64,000 bases of DNA. Source: Rheum nobile (lineage: Eukaryota; Streptophyta; Magnoliopsida; Caryophyllales; Polygonaceae). Each line of letters opens with the position of its first letter. Within the stretch, counting starts at the first letter, position 1. A program made the position numbers and the translations under genes. The stretch lies in contig WOAB01000018.1 of NCBI GenBank assembly GCA_027886185.1, positions 1,240,001 to 1,304,000 on the forward strand, written 5' to 3'. The notes under the pieces were generated by a model. It was not told the DNA's origin. It saw only the letters and a list, made by a program, of their open reading frames with translations, and ran no database searches. Of the stretch, positions 55,280-64,000 are shown in pieces.

Positions 55280-57439
55280 ATGCCAGAGCAAGCTACTGCT
55301 ACCAGTTCCTTCGCAGCGAACTCTCAGCCTTCTAGTAGTGAGAGGTCTTCGAGCTCCGCTCTTCACATCGAAATCAAAGAAGGTGAGATCGAGCTTAAAC
55401 CTCTCTGATCAATTTTGTCAATCTGGCATAGTTAAGAGTTCATTCTGCAAATTTGTCTAGGTTAATGATGATTTGAGCTGATTCGAACATGTTAACTTTA
55501 TTTTCTTCTTGAATGTGGTGTGCCTAGTAGTTGATAGTTGAATCTGTTAAAATCATCAAGCAATAGAGCCTCTCAAATGCACCATTGAATCTTCTCGAGA
55601 GTATTGCACTTTATTTAAAAAAGGACGGTGAGTTCAAGCTTAAAACTTCTATAATGAATTTTGTCAATCTAGCATAGTTAAGAGTTATTCTTCAATTTTA
55701 TTTGAAATTAATGATGATTGTAGCTGCTTCGCACATGTTATGTTACTAGTTGATGATTGAGTAATATAGCTTCAACAAGCTGGCTTTGGAGCATCTCACA
55801 TGTGTAGTTGAATTTGCTAGAGAATATGCACTGTTTCAAGAAAAAAAAACTAATTAAGATCTGCATTCTTAATTAACTTGTGTTGGATATGTTTTTTTTT
55901 TATCTTCATCTTGTATAACGCACATCTGATGGTCTTAAATTAAAGGAATGGAGAGCGACGATGAGATCGGAAGGGTACCGGAGATCGGCCGCGAACAAGC
56001 CGGAACCTCCGCCTCCGGTAGAAATACGAACTCCACCGCCAATCCAGACCGGTCCCACCAAGCCACCGGCGAAAGCCAGAGGAAGAGGGGCCGGAGTCCA
56101 GCTGATAAAGAAAGCAAGCGTTTGAAAAGGTACAAACACTAAGGATATAATTACCTGTTTTTTTGTTAATTAGCTTTGGTGACAAACGGTGATGGTATTG
56201 GTGGCCTGGTGGGTGGCATTCTGGTAATTTACATGGTTTTTGCGGGGCAGATTGTTGAGGAATAGAGTCTCTGCACAGCAGGCAAGAGAGAGGAAGAAGA
56301 CATACTTGATTGAGCTGGAGGGCAGAGTGAAGGAATTGGAGAAGAAGAACTCTGAGCTGGATGAGAGGCTCTCCACTTTGCAAAATGAAAATCAGATGCT
56401 TAGACATGTAAGCCCCTCCATTTTCCTCATATTTACACTTTTGCTCCCCTCTCCTGTGATCACTTTCATTTCATTCCTTCTTGTTATTGTGTTGCTAATT
56501 ACTATGTGGTTGAATATATGGGGGACCATGAACTATCTTTGTACTTATCCAACCTAATCCAAACGAGACTTAGGGCCCAGTTGGAGCTTGTTTTAGGCTC
56601 AGATTTTAGCTGGAGATTGCAAGATGTTAAATTTGGCATCACTGTCCAAGTTACTTGAATTGTTTGACATTTAGTTGAAGTGCTTGGTTGATTGTTTAGT
56701 ATTATGGTTTGAGATAGCCGCTTCCGGTTGACTTTCAAACTACAGCCCCATTGACTGCCCTTATCCCGATAATGATCTATTAGGTTGTTGTCGTAGATGT
56801 AATCTGATGTTTCTTTATTTTCTCGAAATTGATTACATCAGATGAATTTGAGATGAATGGGTGTTGTATAGTGCTGATATGAGTTTATTCCTGAGTCTAA
56901 GGTCATAAGGATCTAGTTTCCTGTACTGTTGGTGTCCAATAAAAGCATAAGAAATGGAGATAGTATAATTTGATTTAGCCAAAACTAGTAGCTGCTTCTT
57001 GCAGCTGAAAGTTCTAGTGCATTGTTCTTGCTGTATATGCTTATAGTAATAAAAATTGTTTCCTCTGGATGAAGAATTCAAAGAAGAGATTAACCCACTA
57101 AGCTATTTTTGACGAATTGCTCCTAGCCTCCTAGGTGCTAATTGGGTTGTTTCCTCTGGATAAAAAATGTTTCCTCTTTGATTTTTGCCTGAATCTTATA
57201 ATGGTAGTCTACATTCCTGAATTGCTTTACCTCTTTGTTGATTGTTCTTGTATTCCGGGCCTGCAAAAGGACAATCACATTTGCTGATTCTAATGTGTTA
57301 ACTTTGATATTATACGCGTTTAGTCTTGTGTCGAGGTCTTGAGTTGGCTTACCTTGAACATGTGCTATGGGTGCAGATACTAAAGAACACGACAGCAGGC
57401 AGACGAGGAACTAGTTCAAATGCAGATGGATCGCTATGA
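55280..57439 (+). CDS. HY5: HY5, bZIP transcription factor of light signalling (four exons)
   Basis: Exons 55,280-55,382, 55,946-56,129, 56,251-56,407 and 57,377-57,439 (all GT..AG introns) give 168 residues, the same length as Arabidopsis HY5. The order is a Ser-rich N-terminus (SSSERSSSSALHIEIKE) and the COP1-binding acidic/VP motif ESDDEIGRVPEIG at about 37-49. The basic region follows, around 92-112, with N100 and R108 of the N-x7-R signature. The leucine zipper (about 115-148) holds NSELDERLSTLQNENQMLRH, and the C-terminus is NADGSL. HY5 acts in the nucleus, binds G-box/ACGT sites and promotes photomorphogenesis; COP1 targets it for breakdown in the dark. I chose ATG 55,280 because the family starts at this point. 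The in-frame ATG at 55,175 would add 35 residues. All key residues are present, so the gene looks functional. Confidence 0.97.
55382..55850 (+). repeat. Tandem duplication inside HY5 intron 1
   Basis: The segment from 55,382 (GGTGAGATCGAGCTTAAA) recurs from about 55,627 (GGTGAGTTCAAGCTTAAA). Shared phrases continue in order: TTTTGTCAATCT(G/A)GCATAGTTAAGAGTT, TTAATGATGATT, and GAGA(G/A)TATTGCACT-like. The period is about 245 bp and the copies are clearly diverged. The copy includes the exon 1 splice-donor sequence. Confidence 0.85.
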
Positions 57440-57990
57440 CATTAGGATTGCGAGGGTAAACCCTACGCTTTTTTTTTATTGAAGCCTGTTTTCTTAAACC
57501 TAGAGCTAGGTAAGGATAATGATTATGACACTAATGCTATGTTTGATCGGAGAGATTTGAGGGGTTTAGAAGGAAATGGGAGGAGATAATTTTCCATGTT
57601 TGGTTGATAGGTATCAATTAAGAAAATTGAGTAGATTCTAAAGAAAAAAAATAAGAGGGGAAATGAATCTCACTAAATTGGTGGAATTGGGGTGGAAAAC
57701 AAGACATGGACTTTCCAGAAGAAAAAAAGATTAATAATTTCAATTGTTTTGTATTCACTTCTCAAAAATCCTTCTCATCCAAATAAGGAAAAATATTAAA
57801 ATATTTCCTCTCACCCTATATCATCTTCCTTTCTTTTCCTTTTCTCCATTTCCTATATTTCACAAACATACTGTAAGCGGTGTGGTGCATGATATAATAA
57901 AAGAAAAACATGAACGAATTGATATATATTTTTTGGATTTATGGTGCATGATGATATATATATATATGTAGGCCATTGATTAGGTGAGAA
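57440..57990. other. HY5 3' flank with a possible MITE
   Basis: The HY5 3' UTR should lie in the first 200-300 bases; no clear polyadenylation signal was picked. Between about 57,535 and 57,880 the ends GCTATGTTTG and CAAACATACT are inverted and the inside is polypurine/polypyrimidine-rich, like a MITE. No TSD was resolved. Confidence 0.4.
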
Positions 57991-58581
57991 CAGGGGCGGA
58001 CGCAGGAATTTAATCCAGTGGGGGTTAAAATCTTGAAGAGTAAAATATTACCATCTACCTTACACAAAATCCTAAACCGTAATTTTTAATTTTATAATCT
58101 GTTTTCCACAAACAATCTCAATTTCAAACAACAAAATCTATAATCAAACTTCAAATGAAATTTTACTCAAAATTGACCAAAAATTACACAAATTTTATCA
58201 TTACAAACTACTTTTACTGTGTAATTTCAACAAATTTGTATAAAAATTAATTTGTAAAATTTACAAATCCATAAACCCTAAATTTCAAAAGTTTTAACAC
58301 AAATAAAGATAAATATAATGAAAATATTACATATTTTATTGAAAAATTGTATGCAAATTTGGATAAATTTTAGTAATTTTGAGAATTATGCATAATAAAT
58401 CCTATGTAAAAAATATTTTTAAAATTAAAAAAATACAAAAAATAGTTTGAACTTTTTTGGGAAAAAAAATGTAAAAAACTTTGGGCGAGGGAAAAAATCT
58501 CATATAAATTTAATTTTTTTTTTTTTTGAAAATTCCAGTGGGGGCTACAGCCCCACTGGGCCCCACCTGCGTCCGCCATTG
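57991..58581. mobile_element. hAT-type non-autonomous element, first of three
   Basis: 591 bp with perfect 8-bp TSD GGTGAGAA (57,983-57,990 and 58,582-58,589). Terminal inverted repeats are CAGGGGCGGACGCAGG and, reversed, CAATGGCGGACGCAGG. The AT-rich inside has no ORF of note. hAT assignment rests on the 8-bp TSD and the CA-GGCGG ends. Confidence 0.88.
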
Positions 58582-59156
58582 GGTGAGAATGATTATTACT
58601 GCGTAAAAATAAAAATGATATATCTATAAGAATGATTATTATCATGTAAAAATGAGAATGAGAATGATATATGTATAAGTAATAATTAATTTAGCACTTT
58701 TTTAACTCAAGTACATATAATAAAAAATTTATGCACTTTTTGAATGTGCATATAAAGTCACACTTACATAGTCTAAAACTTATGCATATGCAAGTAAAAA
58801 CTTGTGCACCTTTTAAAATGCATATATTTTTGCTTATATGTGTATGAGTTTTAAAAGTGTATAATTTTTTGTCTATATATGTGCAAGTTTTTGTTTGTAT
58901 TTGCATCATTATTATTTTACACGTTAATAATTATTCTGATTTGATAAATTCATATATATATATATATATTTAATATTTTTTCTTCCAAATTCTTATGGTA
59001 AGAAATATTGTTGATGGTCCACACATCAATGATGCATCCTCATTACAAGAAGTGTACATCCAAGCTAGAGTAGTAGTATAAATACCCCCATATTGTGAAG
59101 CTCCCGATCCCATAACCCATCTCATCCCACTTCTCAAACACATCCATATACATCCA
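58582..59156. other. AT-rich DNA upstream of the small secreted protein gene
   Basis: Holds an (AT)n run at about 58,953-58,970 and TATAAATA at about 59,078, some 79 bases before the ATG at 59,157, in good position for a TATA box of the gene that follows. Confidence 0.55.
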
Positions 59157-60021
59157 ATGGCTATCAACAACAAGAACAACTCGTGTGTTGTGCTCCTCCT
59201 CCTTGTCATCAACCTATTTTTCTCCTTCTCCATCGTCGCCTCGTCTCATTCATTGACAAGCTGTCTTTTGAGCAGTGGCGGATCAAAGAATTTATCGAAA
59301 AGGGGCGATTTTTCTTCGAGATTTTTTTTTGCGCTTAATGGATCAACATTTATATTATTTTTTTAAAATTATAAAAAGTATGACATTCATCTCTTAAAAT
59401 TTGACTAATTTATATAATACATATTTTATCTTTTTGCATTTTTAAAAATTATTTTTTATTAATGTAAGATTTTTGTTTTTATAAAAAAAAGTAAAACATG
59501 GAAGGAAAAATAAAAAACAAAAAAGAAATAAACATGTTTAATAAGCTTAAAGAGTTGGGAGAGATTGAAGTTTTAAATACATGACCTCTTGTTTTTCTTA
59601 CACAAGTATCAAGACAAAATTACTAGGCTAATGTATTTTTATTGTGATTTACTTATCATTCTATATATACATAATGAAAATTGAAAATTCAAAGGGAGAC
59701 TTAAACCAAATATTCAACATATTCTAAGGGGTTCGTCGGGGGAAGCGGGGGCTGTCGCCTCTTCAAGCCCCCCTAGATCCGCCCCTGCTTCTGAGTGTAG
59801 CATTACACCACTAACACCTTTATTTTTTGCCCTCCAGATTGGCAGCGGCACCTTATATATTCAGAGAATTAGGGTGTTGCCCCCTCTTTAAAGGCGTCTC
59901 CGATGACCTTGATGTGTTCAAATGTTTTTGCAAACTCATTCGGGATGACAAGCTCAGAACTGGTGAAATGGTTCTTGTTGATTACATCCATAACATCTTT
60001 GAGTTGTGTGGCCGCTCCTAA
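59157..60021 (+). pseudogene. Small secreted Cys-rich (LTP/HyPRP-like) protein gene broken by a hAT element
   Basis: Starts with a classical signal peptide (residues 1-30: MAINNKNNSCVVLLLLVINL, then FSFSIVASS), followed by a first Cys at about 36. At 59,273 a 515-bp hAT element enters; the readable gene resumes at 59,788. A frame at 59,827-60,021 reads LGCCPLFKGVSDDLDVFKC, CFCKLIRDD and FELCGRS*. That is the CC...CxC...C spacing of the eight-cysteine lipid-transfer/hybrid proline-rich family, with a stop at 60,019. Even without the hAT insert the two parts are not in one open frame (a stop or shift lies near 59,815), so the gene seems decayed. A TATA box sits at 59,078. Related proteins are secreted to the cell wall; this one's substrate is unknown. 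Confidence 0.55.
59273..59787. mobile_element. hAT-type non-autonomous element, second of three
   Basis: 515 bp with 8-bp TSD CTTTTGAG/CTTCTGAG (59,265-59,272 and 59,788-59,795, one mismatch). Ends are CAGTGGCGGATC and, reversed, CAGGGGCGGATC. It sits inside the coding sequence of the small secreted protein gene. AT-rich with no transposase. Confidence 0.88.
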
Positions 60022-60093
60022 CTCCCTAAAGACTAAGCTTGCATATGCATAACTAATATAACCACCAATGATATATCACCATATCTATCTATC

Positions 60094-61216
60094 CAGAGGC
60101 GGATCGGGGGGGGGGGGGCTCACCGCCGGCAAGAAGCTTAGCCGGAGCGATGAGCCCCCCCGACGCCATTGAAGGAGGGAGCCCTTGCTGGCTGCTGCAC
60201 ACGCGAAGAAGTCGCTGAGGCCTGAGGGGAGTGAGGGTGGAGGGCCTAAGTTGTAGACTTGCAGTGGCAGATCTCACTTTTCAGATCTGGCGGACAGAGG
60301 AAAGAAGACGACCTATAACCTATTTCAATTTTTGTTTGGGAAATTCCATGTGGTGACCCTCAGTTATTGCATTTTCCGAGTGGTACCTAAAGTTATTTAA
60401 AAATCCGAATGGTGCCCTTCTGTTTTGCTTTCCGTCCTGTATCCAAACATCTTCTTTCGTCAAAAATATCGTGAACTCTCCAATCTCTTCCACTCTCTGT
60501 AAAACAAAAATGAAATACCCAATTTTAAAAAGGGAACAAATAGGGAAAGATACAGTGAATCAACCAATGCTTATAAGATACAGTGAATCAACCCACAGTC
60601 TCTCATTTTGTCCAAAAATTGTGAGTTTTAGTTGTTTAGGGTTTAAGAAAATTGAAAATCTTCTATGAATCATATCTATATATTTGCTTAAAGATTACAT
60701 ATTTACATTGAATCTATAATTATATATTGAATACTAGTTGAAATATTTGGTTATAGACTTATAGTTAATTTTTTGGGGATTGATTAAATTGTTTGAAATG
60801 TTGAACATTGGTTAAATACTTGAATATTTTAATTGATGTAGTTTAAATTAAATTGTTTATGTTTAGGAAAATGGACTCGGACTAAGAGAACGGCAAATGC
60901 AACTACAAATAATGTTGATATGAATGTGAGTGGATTGAATGAGCCTCAAATTGATATGAATGTGGGTGGATAGAATATGCCTCGAGTTGATATAAATGTG
61001 GGTGGACCAAGTGAGCCTAAAGTTGATATGAATTTGGGTGGACCGAGTGAATCCCAAAAGAGCTAAAACGAAGACTATATTTGAAGAGGATATTGTTAGT
61101 GATTCGACATTACGAAAACCAATCAACGAATATGATCTTCGTATTAGAGATGATGTTAGGAGAGAATGTTATAAGTCTTTGAGCCCCCCTTATAATTCGT
61201 TCTAGATCCGCCACCG
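60094..61216. mobile_element. hAT-type element, third of three, with internal tandem repeat
   Basis: 1123 bp with perfect 8-bp TSD TATCTATC (60,086-60,093 and 61,217-61,224). Ends are CAGAGGCGGATC and, reversed, CGGTGGCGGATC. A G run (about 13 G) lies at 60,106-60,118. The inside differs from the other two elements and includes a 36-bp tandem repeat; short frames at 60,471-60,668 and on the minus strand at 60,089-60,277 have no recognisable match. The TSD is within a TATC simple repeat, so it is slightly less conclusive. Confidence 0.82.
60914..61057 (+). repeat. 36-bp tandem repeat, four units
   Basis: Units start at 60,914, 60,950, 60,986 and 61,022 with GTTGATATGAATGTGGGTGG wording. In one frame they read VDMNVGGPSEP-like 12-residue repeats, with a TAG in unit two. 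Probably a remnant of a captured or former coding part of the hAT element. Confidence 0.85.
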
Positions 61217-63098
61217 TATCTATCTATATATGGTATTATTGTATTTATTGGTTCGAATAAATTTCTCGACAGGCTAGCAAAAATAAGTGGTTGATATATA
61301 TTATGAACACATTAGACTGTGTTAGGTGCATGTTAGATAGTATATGTAAGTCAACATCACTTTGTGATTCACCTTACGTACGAACAATGATTATCAAGGG
61401 AAATATCGTGATGATGGTATAACCTATATACATATATGTGTGAAATAGTTTTTTTTTTTTTTTATGTTATATGTCTTCATGTATGTTAATAGTGTGTAAG
61501 GCACTTGATTGATCTAAATTATTCCTGCCTAGCTAGCTAGTTAGTTGATTATAAATATAGCTAGCATAGGTTAAGGATTTTGTTGTGATAATAATTCAAT
61601 TTAACCTTTAACTCTTTTCATACATAAGAAATAATATATTCACGCTAGTCCGAATTCTACAATTTCGAGATATATATATGCTATTCATAACGTCTTATAT
61701 TGTACAATACTAACACTTTATGCTGATAAGTATGTTCATGGCACACATTAAGAAAACCTAACTAAAAATACAACTTATAATCGAGCATTTTTAATAAATA
61801 CATTGCCTGATTAGCCTATCATACACAAATTCCAACTACATGCTTAGAGTTTGTTTGGTATGATTTATGTTTATTGGGGTTGATGCTAAAGTAGGACTTG
61901 AATTGGATTGAAATTGAACGAAATAACTTAATCAGGAGGCTGAATTGAGTTGAGACTAAAACTGAATATGAGGGCTGAAATTGAAATATATGTTAGGTTG
62001 CGGTGACTTATCAAGACTTAATTTTAGTTGTAAATTACAAACTTGTCCCTAATTTAATGTTTTTAGGGGTTATGTGCATGTGCATTGCACATGACACATT
62101 TTTCCTCACAATTTGGGGGTTTCTTCCTCACATCTCAATGAAGACCGACACTTCATTACTAAATAATCACATGTTTTTGTTAACTAAATACATGTGTGAC
62201 CTTCAGATCAAGACCTGGACAAAAAATGAATTTTTGGGCTTAGTTTTTTACCGATCAGAAAGTTGTTTGGTTACACTAGATGATTGAGAAGATTTTGGTC
62301 AATTTATGTGAGATTCGAACCCATATCATGACAAAAATACATTGCTCTTTCTTTTGAGTAATTTTCCAAGACGTACAAAAAATTAAGCAAAAATACTTCT
62401 TGTTGGAGATACAAATAAAATGTGGTAATTGTTTGATAAAACAATACAAGACAAACGCAAGAAAAGCCAAAAAAAAAGAAGAGGCTAGATCATACATAGT
62501 GAAAATTAATTCTAGCAACTAAACACCAAACCAACCATCATATATAGTGAAAAGACTAGAAACAAGAAGGTCAATAATGATGACAGAAAGCTAGACAAAT
62601 AGGATTGATGATTAATTATGAGACAATAGATGCTTAGAGTCAAAATGTTAGGTTCAAAATGCATTAGTGTAACCTCTATGTGATTCCAAAAGAAAAAAAT
62701 CACAAGCAAGTACAAACAATAGATGCTAAGTCTAAATCTTAGCACTTATTTGATTTAAAAATGCATTTATGCATCTATAATTTATTTATTTTTTATATCA
62801 TTTCATATTAGACAAATACTGAGTGATACTTACCAGCTTGGGCCACATTCAATATTAACATAGCAATACTAATCCAATATGAAAAAGTCACCAACTCGGA
62901 CATAACTCTTGCTAACCAATGATCTTAGATCAAACTTTTTAACCACTAAATGAGTTATAGAATGAGTTATAGGACCTCAAGGTGTTTTCGTTATAGTTAT
63001 ACTCTTAGACGGTTATAACCAAGCAAGCAATATATAATCACAAATAAGATAACAATCATGTTATAATAACATAAATAACAATCTAAAACAAGCAAGCA

Positions 63099-63122
63099 AT
63101 ATATATATATATATATATATAT
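63099..63122. repeat. (AT)12 microsatellite
   Basis: Twelve uninterrupted AT units after AAGCA. Confidence 0.95.
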
Positions 63123-63918
63123 CACTAATACCTAAATGCGGGAGTTGCTCTCCTATTAATTTTGCATGTTGTTGTATTAGGTGTATTGGGTTTCATCATG
63201 CCACGTTATGTTTATTTCTTGTGTGTTCTAATTGTGGGAGGTTATTTTGATTTATCATCACTTTGAATTTATTTATTTTCCTTTTAGATTGTGGTTGTGT
63301 CATGTGTTATTTTTTTCTTAAGTAAATTTTCATGTTTGCATAGTGATGTTTAACTGCCTTGGTTCTGTGGGTTTATAAATACACTTTTTGTCCAAGTAAT
63401 TATCTTCACCATCCGAGGGAGTCCACAAACCGCCTTTGTTTTCTGGTGGTTTGAAAACTACCCTGTGGAAACCTCCCTCTTCATCATCCAAGGCAAGTTT
63501 GTATTAAGGTTGGTCTCACTCGACTTTGATATCTCGATCGATCTCTTTCTACTCCATAAACCATCGTTCTCAGAAGCAGGAACCTCACTGTAACCTCCTC
63601 GACCATCTTCATTGCTCTTGTATTATTCTCGACCGAAGCCTCTCACTCTATCTACATCTCCTTTCTTTGTGATTCTCCTCTGAGCTCACTCCAATGGAGT
63701 TCGTTCTTTTTCTTTGTTAAGTGGAGCCATGAAAAATATGAGATAGTTGTCATTGCAGCTGTACGAAAACTTGTTACTCAATGTTTCTCCAGAACGAAAG
63801 CAAAAAAAACCCATGTGCTCAAAGGGCATTGATAAGCACTACTTTGTAGGGCTTAAGTAAGAGTCATTAGAGGTTTTATTGGTGCCATTCGGATAGATTT
63901 AGACACATTCATGTGTAT

Positions 63919-63978
63919 GGCGTTTGGAGGCGAAGTTGGTGTATTTGGAGGCGAAGTTGGTGTATTTGGAAGTGTTTG
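63919..63978 (+). repeat. 21-bp tandem repeat
   Basis: GTATTTGGAGGCGAAGTTGGT-type unit, two full copies and a partial third, close to the window edge. Confidence 0.85.
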
Positions 63979-64000
63979 AGCTATTTTGGAGATCATTTGG

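Larger units (their letters stand above)
61225..64000. other. AT-rich intergenic DNA to the window end
   Basis: No gene could be supported. It contains poly-T at 61,450-61,463 and (AT)12 at 63,099-63,122. A TATA-like TTTATAAATAC at 63,372 is followed by CT-rich, leader-like sequence (63,420-63,720), which might be the start of a transcript running off the window. A 21-bp tandem repeat occurs at 63,919-63,978. Confidence 0.55.

Overview
This is nuclear DNA from a flowering plant, very probably a eudicot and possibly an asterid. Intron-bearing plant genes (HY5 bZIP, a CASP-like membrane protein, fragments of a ubiquitin-conjugating enzyme and of a plastid S1-domain protein) sit in AT-rich DNA packed with plant-type LTR retrotransposons, LINE remnants, hAT elements and MITEs. 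No prokaryotic, organellar or CRISPR features were seen. The species is not identified.

Region 1 (1-26,160) is a four-level nest. An E2-type ubiquitin-conjugating enzyme gene (5' piece 191-580, 3' piece about 25,824-26,160) holds a Ty1/copia element C1 (729-2348 and 23,511 to about 25,820). C1 is split in its integrase-zone coding sequence by a minus-strand Ty3/gypsy chromovirus G1 (2349-23,505, 2.4-kb LTRs, TSD ATGTC). G1 is split in its integrase by a plus-strand Tat-lineage Ty3/gypsy element G2 (6000-16,124, 675-bp LTRs, TSD ATGTT), which has two RNase H domains and an antisense extra gene. Both junctions are exact: taking out each insert with one TSD copy leaves the host coding sequence in the same frame.

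Region 2 (26,161-32,100) holds a Tourist-like MITE, then two nearly identical 330-bp direct repeats (26,793-27,122 and 30,876-31,205). Between them lie an intron-containing pseudogene fragment of a plastid S1 RNA-binding protein (PDE338-like) and a truncated copia RT/RNase H block. The right repeat contains the last codons and 3' flank of a three-exon CASP-like gene (31,174-31,990, minus).

Region 3 (32,100-47,620) is AT-rich DNA with a decayed tRNA-Gln(CUG), then G3 (37,012-47,615, plus, TSD ATAAG), a second copy of the G1 family. G3 lacks its pol end and the first 205 bp of its 3' LTR. G1, G2 and G3 each show close to 1.9% LTR divergence by eye, and their broken ORFs are dominated by C-to-T / G-to-A stop codons, the pattern expected of methylated, silenced elements.

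Region 4 (47,621-55,000) contains a palindromic ACGT array, decayed LINE pieces, two non-LTR insertions with 16-bp target duplications, a hAT MITE with an 8-bp TSD, and a fold-back element.

Region 5 (55,000-64,000) contains the one clearly intact gene, HY5 (four exons, 168 aa), followed by three related hAT-type insertions with 8-bp TSDs. One of them disrupts a small secreted cysteine-rich protein gene. The last 2.8 kb is AT-rich with no gene I can support.
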